The translations under genes were made by a program, and so were the position numbers. From Planctomycetota bacterium (GTDB taxonomy: Bacteria; Planctomycetota; Planctomycetia; Planctomycetales; Planctomycetaceae), in NCBI GenBank assembly GCA_023417655.1, contig JAEZFD010000029.1:116923-180922 (forward strand): a DNA stretch of 64,000 nt, given 5' to 3'. Below, piece by piece: positions 36,208 through 46,137 of this stretch (positions are counted from its first letter, which is position 1; the number at the start of each line of letters is the position of its first letter). The notes beneath the pieces are model-generated. The model was given only the letters and a program-made list of their open reading frames with translations. It ran no database searches and was not told where the DNA came from.

Positions 36208-39051
36208 TTACTGGGGGGAAACTTCCTGCCCGGCGATCGGTTCTGTAATTGCGTAAATCTGTTCCCCGGTCTTTCCGTTCCAGACACGGATGACCCCATC
36301 TTCTCCCCCTGCCAGTACCAGTGCTCCATCGGCACTCGCCATTGCTGCATAGACATAGTCCTGTGCTCCGACAAAGGAACGTTCGTTCTGACCTGACTGC
36401 GCGACGTGCACTTTCACATGCCCGTCGCCGCTGGAAGAAAGCACTCTGTCACTGCTCCCCACGAAAGAGGCCGACGTCAGCGGACGGGATGAGTTATCAA
36501 TCGTCCGAATCAGCTCTCCGGTTTCCACATCCCAGATCTTCAGCAACCGGTCGGCTCCGGCCGTCGCCAGCAGGAGTTCATCTGCACTCAGAGCGACTCC
36601 CTGGACGTGCTCGGTATGGCCTTCAAAGGACTTCACCAGACTGCGATTCTGGACATCGAAGAGCTTGCAGAACTTGTCGGCGCCGCCAGTGACCAGTTCT
36701 TGCCCATCGCGCGAGAACCGGATGTCGAGCACGGTATCACTATGAGCGTCCGGGAACTCGATGGGCTGGGATGGCTGAGCCAGCTCCCAGAGCAAAACTT
36801 CACCTGCCCGGGACGGATCGCCCCCTGCCGTCCCAATCCACTTTCCGTCGGGACTGAACGCCAAGGCATTCACGCGATGAATCATGGCCGAGTTGTCCAG
36901 ATTCTGCGGAGCATGATCTGGTGGCCCGAGCGTGGTTTCATAGGACCAGGCCGGAGCCGTGTCCCAGAGGACCGCCGTTCCTCGATGGTCGATTGTGACG
37001 ATGTGGTCGCCTTTCGTCGCGACAAGATGTCGAGGCGACGCCCCGGCGAATCCCGGCCCATCAAGCGGCGATCCTGACTTCAGGTTCCATGCTCTGACAG
37101 CTTCTCCCGATCCTGTCGCCAGTAGAACTCCGCATGACTGTTGAATGGTGAGGTCAGAGATGGACTGCCCAGACCGCTCTCGCTGCTGGATCGCCGCAGC
37201 AACCTGACGCTGTGCCGCTTCGAGTTCCGCCTGCATTTTCTCCTGAAGTGACCGACGGCGATGCACCTGCTCTGTTCCGAACTGCAATGACTGTTCAGCC
37301 TGCGAGGCGGTGCGTTTTGCCGACTGCAGGGCCGCCCGAGCTGCTTCCACTGCCTCGGACTCTTTCTTCTGACGCATCTGTGCTTCGGTCAGTGCTAGCT
37401 TAAACGTCGCCTGCTCCGGGTCGGCTTCCAGTTGTTTCTCCGCCTGAGTGACAGCTTGATCAGCAGTCGCCAGTTTCATTTCCGCCTGTTCAAGGGACTC
37501 TGCGGACTGGCGTATCTCATCCAGGGCGTTCTGGTACTGAGTCTTCCGATCCGTCAAATCTCGTTCAGTCTGCTGCAGTTTCTCACTCGCCCGATTCAGT
37601 CGACGCTGTGCGACTTCAACCGCGATGGCCTGATCCTGTTCGTCTCGAACGAAGGCCGCGGCGGCGCGGACACTGGCAATCAAAGTTCCATCGGCATCAT
37701 GCAGATGAAGTGTGCCGTCCACCCCTGCGAAGACCAGTCGACTCCCGTCATCCGTCGAGGAGAGGAATGTGACCGGCGACGCCGCTGTCTTTGTCCAGAC
37801 GGTCGCTCCCTTTTTCAGATCCCAGGCCTTGATTGTTCCATCAGGGCTTGCGGTCCACAGTCGGGACTGATCCGGGGCAACAGACAGCAGATGAGCCGGT
37901 TGAGAGAGACCTGCCAGCACTTGAATCGGTTCTGGAACAGAGTTGGATTCGCCCCGGTCCAATGCCTCTGGCGACCAGACCCGAACGGCATTGTCTTCAT
38001 GGGCCGTAATTAGAGTCGCATCGACTGAGTGAGTCTGCAAAGCTGTCACCGGCGAGGGCATCGGCACCGTTCGCGACAGGGTTCCATTCTGCGCATCTCG
38101 CCATTCGACGTGACTGTTTGATCTGGCGAGAATGATTCCATTGCCAGACGAAGAGAAGGTGAAGTCAATGATTGCCGATTCGCCTGCTGGAATGACGCCG
38201 CTCTCCTGCGGGGACTCCAGATTCCAGATTGCGATTTCGGAGTCCTCCAGCAGAAGCGCCAGCTGGGTCCGTTCTGAATTCAGACGAATTCGCTTCACCG
38301 GATGTTCGAACTTTCGCGATGCAATGGCGCGGGGAGCGTCTCGCTTCCACAACTTCACATTCCGGTAACCACCCGTGGCGATTCTGTCTCCCTGCGGGGA
38401 GAACGAAACCGCCTGCACATAATCATGATCCACCGCACCATCGAGGCTGGGGGCCTGCAGCTGGGTCACTCGTTTTCCTGTCAGGAGATCATAGAGAAGC
38501 ACCTGATTCGCCTGACTGGCAGCGAGCCATCGTTGATCCGGGGAGAGTGACAAGCTGTAGATCTGACGTCGCGTCCCAGACAAAGACCGAAATCGCGTCA
38601 TTTCCGATGCGGTTTTCTTCCCTTCGACGGCTCCTTTGTTGATCCACCGTTTGAATAGATCGCGTTCCTGAGAGGTCAGGGCCGCGATCTTCAGATCATT
38701 TGGCATCGGAGGCATGTGCGGTTCCTCCAGATGAGCGACCACGCGGTAGAGCAGGCTTTTCTCTGCATCCCCTGCCACAACCACGGGACCGGCAGATCCG
38801 CCGGCAATCACTTTCTCATAGTTGTCGAGCCACAGATCTGCTTCATGCACATTCCCTCCGTGACATGCCTGACATTTCGTTTTGAGGATCGGGACAATGT
38901 CCGAGTGGAACTGGACTGGCCGCGCTTCCGCATCGTCCGCCTGCGCGAGGCTCATCGAGCTGACGAAGGCGAAGCTCATCACGACAGGCAGCCATGTCTG
39001 AAGGGTGATTCGCAGGGAAGAACAACCGGACCTGAGCATCTTCAATTCCAT
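36208..39051 (-). CDS. Secreted c-type cytochrome/WD40 protein with central coiled coil
   Basis: 947 residues. Signal segment (about 12-38), then a planctomycete cytochrome-c-like domain with CQACH (Cys60, Cys63, His64) and the 'YEKVIAGGSAGPVVVAGDAE' and 'PHMPPMP' motifs (about 45-130). WD40 repeats follow (about 150-455). A long charged coiled coil (about 470-625, rich in 'EQAEMKLATADQAVTQAEKQ'-type heptads) comes next, then a second WD40 block (about 640-935, 'HSDTVLDIRFSRDGQELVTG' and similar). The propellers probably form a platform and the heme domain may transfer electrons. The coiled coil splitting the WD40 blocks is unusual. ATG at 39051 or 39039; the latter has GGAA at better spacing. 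Follows the giant gene upstream by 109 bases, so co-transcription is likely. Confidence 0.88.
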   Translation of the reverse strand: MELKMLRSGCSSLRITLQTWLPVVMSFAFVSSMSLAQADDAEARPVQFHSDIVPILKTKCQACHGGNVHEADLWLDNYEKVIAGGSAGPVVVAGDAEKSLLYRVVAHLEEPHMPPMPNDLKIAALTSQERDLFKRWINKGAVEGKKTASEMTRFRSLSGTRRQIYSLSLSPDQRWLAASQANQVLLYDLLTGKRVTQLQAPSLDGAVDHDYVQAVSFSPQGDRIATGGYRNVKLWKRDAPRAIASRKFEHPVKRIRLNSERTQLALLLEDSEIAIWNLESPQESGVIPAGESAIIDFTFSSSGNGIILARSNSHVEWRDAQNGTLSRTVPMPSPVTALQTHSVDATLITAHEDNAVRVWSPEALDRGESNSVPEPIQVLAGLSQPAHLLSVAPDQSRLWTASPDGTIKAWDLKKGATVWTKTAASPVTFLSSTDDGSRLVFAGVDGTLHLHDADGTLIASVRAAAAFVRDEQDQAIAVEVAQRRLNRASEKLQQTERDLTDRKTQYQNALDEIRQSAESLEQAEMKLATADQAVTQAEKQLEADPEQATFKLALTEAQMRQKKESEAVEAARAALQSAKRTASQAEQSLQFGTEQVHRRRSLQEKMQAELEAAQRQVAAAIQQRERSGQSISDLTIQQSCGVLLATGSGEAVRAWNLKSGSPLDGPGFAGASPRHLVATKGDHIVTIDHRGTAVLWDTAPAWSYETTLGPPDHAPQNLDNSAMIHRVNALAFSPDGKWIGTAGGDPSRAGEVLLWELAQPSQPIEFPDAHSDTVLDIRFSRDGQELVTGGADKFCKLFDVQNRSLVKSFEGHTEHVQGVALSADELLLATAGADRLLKIWDVETGELIRTIDNSSRPLTSASFVGSSDRVLSSSGDGHVKVHVAQSGQNERSFVGAQDYVYAAMASADGALVLAGGEDGVIRVWNGKTGEQIYAITEPIAGQEVSPQ

Positions 39052-39160
39052 ATTCCGTTATCAGTCTGAGAGCACTCCTGCGCAGTCGCCAGGTCGGCAC
39101 GCAAGCGAGTCGTTCACCCAGTCAATCCATCACGTTGAACTGGTCCGGGGCGGGCGACTG

Positions 39161-42100
39161 TCAGGGATTCTGAGAGACCACCGGCGGCAGGACCGCAAAG
39201 TGGATGGTTCGCTCAATGACTCGGGTCTGATTGTCATGCATTGCAGTTGCTTTCAGCCGGAACGCTTTCGCCTGGGCCGGTGCAAAGTCAGCCGGCACGA
39301 GAACTTGAAGCACTCCACTGGATTCTGACTCTTTCAGGACCACGGGCTCGGCCTTGATCGAGGCGCTGTCGTCCGCCTCGAAAAGTTGAATGGAAATCAG
39401 CCCGGCGAAACCGTCTCGCCGCTGCACCTGAACCGGAATGCCGAGCGTCCCCCCGGCTGCGATTCCTCCTTGTGGCAACGCAGGCTGCAACAGCTTGAAC
39501 GGAACGCTGACCGCATCTACTGTGATCGAGGGAGAAAGCAGAGCCAAATTGAGTGTCTGGGGAGCAGTCTTCTGTTCGACCGCCACGATCTGTTTTTCGA
39601 TTTCAGTTCGGCGGGTTTCCTGTGCCGCCACTGCCGCCAGAGCCTCCTTCTCGACCGCTTCCGCGGCCTTCAATGATTCCCCTGCTGTCGCAACGGCCTT
39701 CTGAGCCATGTTGACCTGCTGGAGCGCGGCGCGATGCGCGGCTTCGAACTGGGCAAGCTGCTGCTTCTGCGTCACTGTCACCTGACGCGCCTGCTCATGT
39801 TTTTGAAACAGTTCGTTGTAGCGGCGGGTTGAAGTCGCATGTGTCACCGCGATCATTTCATTCAGTTTTTTCTGAGCATCCCGCTGCTGCACTGCACTGT
39901 CGCGTTGCCGCGTCGCCGTCGCCTGTTCGGCCTCGGCTTCCATCAACTGCTGTTCAGCCATCATCAGATTGGACTTGTCGTCTGCCTGTTGAGGCTTCGC
40001 GTCGCCCTTGTTCTCAGCAGCGGATTCTTCAGGGGAATTCTTGAGACGGCTCACAACGCCCATTGCGTCGGTCACCCGCTGATTGGCCTGTCGGACGTTC
40101 ACTTCCTCTGCGGAGACAGCTTCGTCCTGCTGCCGCAGCAAGGTCTGGGCCTGAGCCAGACGGAGGTTGTCGGAGGCGAGAGCTTTCTCGGCCGTCGCGA
40201 GGAGATCCATCGCCTCATGTTCAGCAAGAAGTGTTTTCTCGAGCGCAGACCGGGTACTTTCCACCTGCTGTTGAGCGACTCCAAGAGTCGCCTGGGTTTC
40301 CTGCAGCTTTACAGACGCCGATTCCATCTGACGAAGGGCGGCCAGCCGAGACTGCTTGGTCGATTCAGCCGCGTTCTGAGTCGCTTGCAGTAGTTCGTCC
40401 GCTTTCGCCAGTTCCAGTTTCAGTCGGTCAACCGCTTCGGGGTTGCGCCGGTATTCAACCTTGGTCTCACCCTTAATCCAGAGGAAGTGGCTGCCCACCG
40501 GAAGTTCGTCCGACGCATTCAGCCGCAGTTGATGAGCCACCGCTCCGGCCGGGATCGTTGCTGTCTCCGCGTCGATCGTCAGCTGTTTCGGCAAATTCGG
40601 AATGGAGAGTTGGATCGCCTCCTTCGCAACAGCAGTCCGTTCGATCGTGATTGGAATCGTGAGCTGCCCGCCGGGGCCGACTTCGAACTGCGTCACCGGC
40701 GTGTCGAGTCGCGCGGGAGCAGATTCCGGAAGCACGCCGATTCCCTGAAACGAGGTGAGACGGCAGATCGTGGGGGTGATGTGATCTCGCGGCCGGACGA
40801 CCGTCGCCATCCGAATGAGATGTTGAACTGGACTGGAGTCCTGAGTTTCTTCCGGAAGAACCTCTTCGGCAATCAACTGCAGGTCGTGCCAGCCTGAATC
40901 GACATCCGCACTCGTAGAGACCATCAGGCTCCCGACGCGGGTACTCGCAGGGATCAGTGCAGTTTCACACATCATTCCCGGGGGAAGCTGAGCAGGCCGA
41001 ACTCGAATCGCTCCAGTGAAGCCGCGCTGTCGGAACGCGTAAAGCGTCATTTGAACCCGATCACCTTTGCGGATGCCAGACACAGGCAAGGGCATCGCCC
41101 CGGGACTCCCAGCAATGGCGACCACCTGAAAATCAGGAAGACTCTCTCCCATCGAAAGCTGATACGTCTGTTGATGACTGTCGGCGGTCCCGCCGAATCG
41201 ATTCCGAAGTGTCAATTGATAGATTGCGGACTCTGGGAGCACGACGGTCAGCGTCGGGTCTGTCGACTGACTTTCGAATCCCTGCGGAAGCAGGTTCGGT
41301 TCCGAGTCATCGGCACTTGCAACGGCAACCAGTTCTTCCTGGCCGTCATCTTTGAACTGCACGCGTTCCAGCACCAGCATGGGGTCCAGCAGACTTCCCC
41401 GGCGATCGGCAATGACATCAAAAGTCAGACTCTCACCTTTGTCCCCCTGAAAGCGGAACCGGTGTTGTCTGGTCTTCAGATCGAACCGTCCCTGAATCGT
41501 GACCGGAAGAGTGATTTTCTCAGAGGACAGGTCGCTTGTCAGATCGGCCTGCAGGCGCACCGGCAGCGGCGTGATCCCGAACGAGATGGGAAAAGAGGAC
41601 CGCTCTCCGTGAATGAATCGGTAGTCGAAGGCATCCAATGATGCAGCAGCGGGAGGGACGTACTGTTCAGCAAGACGGGATTCCCAGTCGTCGGTCGGAG
41701 CGACTTCAACGTCGAGTGCGTCGAGTTCGATTCCCTTCACAAAGCGCCCGGATTTCTTCGCCCCGGGCAGGTGATACCCAAAGAGCGTGACGGGAGTGCT
41801 TCCGTTGATGGAGACGACTGATGGTTCCGCAAAGAGCAGATGGGATTCTGTATGCACATCCAGCAAGTAAGGATAATCCGCTCCCCCCCGATAGGTGACG
41901 TCATGAACCTTAATCAGATATTCACCTGTCTGGGGAGCGAGAAACGTGAGTACAGGATCTCCGCGATGTTGCCCTCGAGAGGAAGCGAGGATCTGTCGCC
42001 CGTCCTTCGCCATCACTGTCATGATTGGGTGCAGTCGAGAATCGATTTCTGCCGCCCGGCAATCGAAAATGACGAGGTCTCCTGCGGATGCCCGAATGCG

Positions 42101-42580
42101 ATACCAGTCGACCTCCTGTGGAACTGTCAGGCAGCCGTTGATCATTTCTCCGATTTGAATCGGTTGAGCGCTGGATGAAGATTTCACGCCTTCATGTTCC
42201 AGGCAAACGGGACGCTGACCTACCACAAAGCGTCGCGGACTACTGACACCCCAACGTCCTTCGCAGACGACATCATAAATGCCCGGGGGAACGTCCGGGT
42301 CGATGCTCACACTGAACAGAGGGACCGGCTTTGCGGCTGCTGATTGATTCTCTGTTGCCGGGAGAAGACTGGCACGCAGTCCGGGATGCGAGAATCGGAG
42401 CTGGGTAACCTCTTCGAGATCCTCGCCCGCAACCAGTGACAGGACCAGCGAGGTGCCTGCCTGGCCGCCCACTGGTGAGATCGCGTTCAGTCGGGTGTGA
42501 GGCAGCTCTCCCCAGGCAATGGGGCTGAACCAGCAAGCGACGATAAAGATGCTGAAAAGAGATGTGAATCGAAATTTCAC
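39161..42580 (-). CDS. Giant secreted PPC-domain-type protein with coiled coil
   Basis: 1,139 residues from a GTG at 42580. That start is chosen because AAGGATGG lies just upstream and the start opens directly into a signal peptide (VKFRFTSLFSIFIVACWF). An in-frame ATG at 42703 would add 41 polar residues. The product contains pre-peptidase-C-like beta-sandwich modules ('DWYRIRASAGDLVIFDCRA', 'YLIKVHDVTYRGGADYPYLL', 'LTVVLPESAIYQLTLRNRFG'). Ig-like stretches follow, then a long charged coiled coil in roughly residues 750-1000 and a C-terminal beta domain. No catalytic domain was recognised. Such giants are repeatedly found upstream of WD40/cytochrome proteins in planctomycetes, as here. Likely periplasmic or surface structural or binding role. 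Confidence 0.8.
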   Translation of the reverse strand: MKFRFTSLFSIFIVACWFSPIAWGELPHTRLNAISPVGGQAGTSLVLSLVAGEDLEEVTQLRFSHPGLRASLLPATENQSAAAKPVPLFSVSIDPDVPPGIYDVVCEGRWGVSSPRRFVVGQRPVCLEHEGVKSSSSAQPIQIGEMINGCLTVPQEVDWYRIRASAGDLVIFDCRAAEIDSRLHPIMTVMAKDGRQILASSRGQHRGDPVLTFLAPQTGEYLIKVHDVTYRGGADYPYLLDVHTESHLLFAEPSVVSINGSTPVTLFGYHLPGAKKSGRFVKGIELDALDVEVAPTDDWESRLAEQYVPPAAASLDAFDYRFIHGERSSFPISFGITPLPVRLQADLTSDLSSEKITLPVTIQGRFDLKTRQHRFRFQGDKGESLTFDVIADRRGSLLDPMLVLERVQFKDDGQEELVAVASADDSEPNLLPQGFESQSTDPTLTVVLPESAIYQLTLRNRFGGTADSHQQTYQLSMGESLPDFQVVAIAGSPGAMPLPVSGIRKGDRVQMTLYAFRQRGFTGAIRVRPAQLPPGMMCETALIPASTRVGSLMVSTSADVDSGWHDLQLIAEEVLPEETQDSSPVQHLIRMATVVRPRDHITPTICRLTSFQGIGVLPESAPARLDTPVTQFEVGPGGQLTIPITIERTAVAKEAIQLSIPNLPKQLTIDAETATIPAGAVAHQLRLNASDELPVGSHFLWIKGETKVEYRRNPEAVDRLKLELAKADELLQATQNAAESTKQSRLAALRQMESASVKLQETQATLGVAQQQVESTRSALEKTLLAEHEAMDLLATAEKALASDNLRLAQAQTLLRQQDEAVSAEEVNVRQANQRVTDAMGVVSRLKNSPEESAAENKGDAKPQQADDKSNLMMAEQQLMEAEAEQATATRQRDSAVQQRDAQKKLNEMIAVTHATSTRRYNELFQKHEQARQVTVTQKQQLAQFEAAHRAALQQVNMAQKAVATAGESLKAAEAVEKEALAAVAAQETRRTEIEKQIVAVEQKTAPQTLNLALLSPSITVDAVSVPFKLLQPALPQGGIAAGGTLGIPVQVQRRDGFAGLISIQLFEADDSASIKAEPVVLKESESSGVLQVLVPADFAPAQAKAFRLKATAMHDNQTRVIERTIHFAVLPPVVSQNP

Positions 42581-43063
42581 GACACCATCCTTGGTGGAGC
42601 GGCCAGCCGAATGCTGATCAGGCGATCCGGCAACGCAAACAGGGGATCTACTCCATGAGGTTCCCCCGTCAGTTCCCCGCTGATGAAATTGGATCCGATC
42701 CAAATTCAGCGGCAGAATCCGCCGTTCAGCGTACCCTGCGCACCGCAGATTGCCAATCCGACCCCACCTTTTTCTACCGCCGCGGATCTGCCGTCAGGAA
42801 GATTTTCACCATGCTCCCCGGAAGGTGAAGGGCCATGTCGTCACATTCTGTCATCGAACCGCGAGAAATTCGGGTCAGACTTCTATTGGAAATTGGGCTC
42901 TCCCTGACGTGTGGTTGCCCACGGGTGCAGTGCTGTGTGTAGAATAGAACAGCTTCCGCGGCCTGCTTTACGCAGCCCGGTTGATGCAAAGCAGAACGGT
43001 CGCGAGATGATCATTGCGGAAGCGCGGAGTTCCGTCGGGTTCCTCAAGGGCAGGGAGAGTGAA
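42581..43063. other. Divergent promoter region of the giant pair and the protease operon
   Basis: 483 bases. It must hold leftward and rightward promoters. A TTGCCC (42915-42920) and TAGAAT (42940-42945) lie 19 bases apart and could be the rightward promoter, but the spacer is long. No gene or repeat was recognised. Confidence 0.4.
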
Positions 43064-44275
43064 TTGAGAACTGGATTGCTGGTCGCAACCTGCATCGCCT
43101 GCTGGGCGTCCTGTGTCATCGCGGGACCGACTGTGACCGTCACTCGTCTCGATGGAACCACGGTTGACGGCGAACTTGTCAGTTTGACCGCGGAACAGAT
43201 TCAGGTCCGGACGGAAGGTGCGGAAGAGACGCTGCCGACCGAGAATGTCATGCAGCTCGAGTTCAGTTCGAACCAGCTGGCGACTGGAGCGAAAAGCCTT
43301 TCCACGCGTCTGGCAGACCAGTCACTGCTCGAGATCTCGACCGTCACCAGCGACGGCACGACAACGACACTGACCACATCGGGAATAGGAACAATTACGC
43401 TGCCCGCCCGACAGGTTCAATCCGTCCGCCTCGCTGCACTCGAGCCAGCCGTGGAAGCGAGCTGGCAGGACCTAATGTCCCGCAACACCCGGGATGATCT
43501 GCTGATCATCCGCAAAGGGGACGTTCTCGATTATGTCTCGGGGTCGGTGGGAAACATTTCGCCGGAGTCGGTCACGATGCTGGTCAGGGGCAAGGAACTC
43601 TCCGCCCCGAGAGACCGCATTTTCGGTATCGTCTATGCGTCACAATCGCCGCTGACCGGGAAGAAAATCGCCGTCCGCACGACGAGTGGTGACCAGTTGC
43701 AGGCTGACTCTGTCGCGATGGAGGGCGAGGCACTGCAGGTGCGAACCGCTTCGCTGGGACAACAAGCAATCCCTTTGAATTCGGTGCTGAATCTCGATTT
43801 CGGCGGCGGCCGCATTCGCTCTTTGAGTGACCTTGCCGCCGATACCCGTGACTCGAAGGCTCCTTCTCCCGAGCATCCGGTCGTCTGGTTCTACAGCAAG
43901 AATTCGCCGGCGGGTTCCGGAGGACGCGGTGTGTTGCGTATCGGACAGAACGAATACAAGCGAGGGCTCTGGCTGCACTCAGGCGCCGTCCTGCATTACC
44001 GACTGAATCGCGAATACACTCGACTGAGAACGACCGCTGGTTTCGAGCTGACCTACCTCACACGGATGCCTCAGTTCGAGCCGAAGGTTCAGCTCATCAT
44101 TCAGGGCGATCAGCGTGAACTCTTCCGCAAGGAGTTCAACTGGAATGATCCCCCCGTGCCACTCGATCTGGACCTCACGGACGTACGTGACCTCACCATT
44201 CGCGTAGAGTCTCAGGGGAAAGCGACCGGGATTCTCGAACATTTTGGCCTTGGTGATGCTCAGGTGATCCAGTGA
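43064..44275 (+). CDS. Secreted NPCBM-domain protein with repeated beta modules
   Basis: 404 residues from a TTG at 43064. AGGGAG lies upstream at good spacing, and this start opens into a textbook signal peptide (LRTGLLVATCIACWASCVIA); upstream in-frame starts would bury it. The body has four similar ~45-residue beta-rich units: 'TVTRLDGTTVDGELVSLTAE', 'VTSDGTTTTLTTSGIGTITL', 'IRKGDVLDYVSGSVGNISPE' and 'VRTTSGDQLQADSVAMEGEA', each ending in a 'V..L.F' or 'V..V' strand. A C-terminal NPCBM carbohydrate-binding-like domain follows (about 265-400, 'RIGQNEYKRGLWLHSGAVLH'). Its stop codon overlaps the start of the protease gene (GTGA), so the two are translationally coupled. The protein may be a glycan or surface anchor for the proteases; this is inference. 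Confidence 0.8.
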   Translation: MRTGLLVATCIACWASCVIAGPTVTVTRLDGTTVDGELVSLTAEQIQVRTEGAEETLPTENVMQLEFSSNQLATGAKSLSTRLADQSLLEISTVTSDGTTTTLTTSGIGTITLPARQVQSVRLAALEPAVEASWQDLMSRNTRDDLLIIRKGDVLDYVSGSVGNISPESVTMLVRGKELSAPRDRIFGIVYASQSPLTGKKIAVRTTSGDQLQADSVAMEGEALQVRTASLGQQAIPLNSVLNLDFGGGRIRSLSDLAADTRDSKAPSPEHPVVWFYSKNSPAGSGGRGVLRIGQNEYKRGLWLHSGAVLHYRLNREYTRLRTTAGFELTYLTRMPQFEPKVQLIIQGDQRELFRKEFNWNDPPVPLDLDLTDVRDLTIRVESQGKATGILEHFGLGDAQVIQ

Positions 44276-46137
44276 GTCGCAGAACCTTTCGCCCGAATCT
44301 GTCAGGCCCGATTCAGTCAGGAACGTTCCTGCTGATCGCCTTTGCCGGACTGTGCTGGTCGACGGCCGTGCGCGCGGAACCGCTTTCAATTCCAGCCTCG
44401 GTGCAACAGGCCGAAGCTCGCCGTATTGAAACGATGAAGCAGTGCGCCCCGGCCGTGGTCGCAATCTTCGGGTCCGATGGAGGAGGAGGAGGCTCCGGAG
44501 TTCTTATCGAATCGTCCGGCTTCGCAGTGACGAACTTTCACGTCGTGGAAGGCGCCGGCGCCTTCATGAAGTGCGGCCTGAATGATGGGAAGCTGTATGA
44601 CGCTGTGCTCGTCGGGATCGATCCGACAGGAGATGTCGCACTGATTCAGTTGCTGGGACGCAATGATTTTCCAGTGGCCAAAGTCGGGGACAGCGATGAG
44701 GTCAGAGCCGGCGACATGGTGTTCGCCATGGGGAACCCATTTCTGCTCGCAATGGACTTTCGCCCCACGGTCACCTACGGGATGGTCAGCGGAGTTCACC
44801 GATATCAGGAACCTGCTGGGACCTTTCTGGAATACACTGACTGTCTGCAGGTCGACGCCTCCATCAACCCAGGGAACTCCGGCGGCCCGTTGTTCAACAT
44901 GGATGGAGAGCTGATCGGAATCAATGGCCGGATCTCCGTGGAAAAGCGGGGACGCGTCAATGTTGGAGCAGGCTACGCCATCTCCATTAATCAGGTCATG
45001 CACTTTCTCGATCACCTGAAAAGTGGCCGCATTGTCGACCATGCGACTTTAGGAGCCACTGTCGCAGGCACAGCTGACGGATCCGTCGTGATTGCCGGAA
45101 TTCTTGAGAACTCGTCGGCCTTTCGCAGAGGTCTCCGCTGGGGTGATGAAGTGCTGTCTTTCGCAGGACGCCCTATCCGTAGCGTCAACCAGTTTAAGAA
45201 CATCCTCGGGATCTACCCGAAGGGCTGGACCGTTCCGATTTCCTACCGGCGTGAAGGCAAGCGGTATGACGTCAATGTCCGGCTGATGGGTCTGCATCGT
45301 CGGGCGGAACTCTTCGGCGAAGAAGAGAAGCCCACTGACCGGCGCCAGGATCCGAAACGGCCTCCGAAAGATCCTGAAGAAGAGAGCCCTGAATCTCCGG
45401 ATGAAAAGCCACCGTCGAAGCCCGGCAAGAAGGAAGCTGGTCCAGCTCCCCCGGAACAGTATAAGCACCTTTACATCGAGCGAATGGAGTATGCAAATTA
45501 CTACTTCAATCAGGTCGCTCAGGAGCGGCTGTTGAAACATGTGCCGCAGATCTCCAATCTGCCTGCCGAACAGAATCGCTGGCAGTTGGCAGGCACGCTG
45601 AAAGAGACGACACCGATCGATATTCGACTGGTCCCGGATGCCGTGGCCGCGAAGATCGGCGACGCGTTCATGGTGCAGAAGCTCGATGAAGACTTCCGTG
45701 ATCTTCCCCCAGGAACAGGAGGACTGCTTGGAGCACTTGAACAGCTCCGACACTTCCTGACTGACCGCGATGACTATTTCACTGAGTTGTACTACCTCGG
45801 AAGTGAGCCCTTGCCGGGCATCCCTGAAAAGGTCGACGTGCTGGTCACAACTCGTGGACTCTCCAGTTGTCGCTGGTATTTCCGCAAGAATTCCGGCCAG
45901 GAAAATGACGGGCAATTCCTCGGATTCGACTTCTCCGTGGAGGAAGACGCCGATCCTTGCGAGATCCGCTTTCAAAGCTGGCAGGACTTCGCAAACGTCA
46001 AGTTTCCGAGTGCGATGAACATTCGTAGCGGCGACACCGACACAGGAACTCTTCAGGTGAAATCGTTGCAGATCACTCCCGTCGAAGCAGCCACTTCCGC
46101 GTCTTCCCCAGTTCCATCGGAGGGAACCAGACCATGA
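44272..46137 (+). CDS. DegP/HtrA-like S1C serine protease with PDZ domain (intact triad)
   Basis: 621 residues, exported (signal about 1-36). Trypsin-like domain with the whole triad: His90 (VTNFHVV), Asp121 (TGDVALI), Ser203 (GNSGGP). A PDZ domain follows (about 250-345, 'LRWGDEVLSFAGRPI'), then a Pro/Glu/Lys-rich linker (about 355-395) and a C-terminal ~220-residue domain that I do not recognise and that ordinary HtrA proteins lack. Periplasmic quality-control or regulatory protease. GTG start at 44272 overlapping the preceding stop codon. The downstream gene starts at an ATGA overlap. Confidence 0.92.
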   Translation: MSRRTFRPNLSGPIQSGTFLLIAFAGLCWSTAVRAEPLSIPASVQQAEARRIETMKQCAPAVVAIFGSDGGGGGSGVLIESSGFAVTNFHVVEGAGAFMKCGLNDGKLYDAVLVGIDPTGDVALIQLLGRNDFPVAKVGDSDEVRAGDMVFAMGNPFLLAMDFRPTVTYGMVSGVHRYQEPAGTFLEYTDCLQVDASINPGNSGGPLFNMDGELIGINGRISVEKRGRVNVGAGYAISINQVMHFLDHLKSGRIVDHATLGATVAGTADGSVVIAGILENSSAFRRGLRWGDEVLSFAGRPIRSVNQFKNILGIYPKGWTVPISYRREGKRYDVNVRLMGLHRRAELFGEEEKPTDRRQDPKRPPKDPEEESPESPDEKPPSKPGKKEAGPAPPEQYKHLYIERMEYANYYFNQVAQERLLKHVPQISNLPAEQNRWQLAGTLKETTPIDIRLVPDAVAAKIGDAFMVQKLDEDFRDLPPGTGGLLGALEQLRHFLTDRDDYFTELYYLGSEPLPGIPEKVDVLVTTRGLSSCRWYFRKNSGQENDGQFLGFDFSVEEDADPCEIRFQSWQDFANVKFPSAMNIRSGDTDTGTLQVKSLQITPVEAATSASSPVPSEGTRP

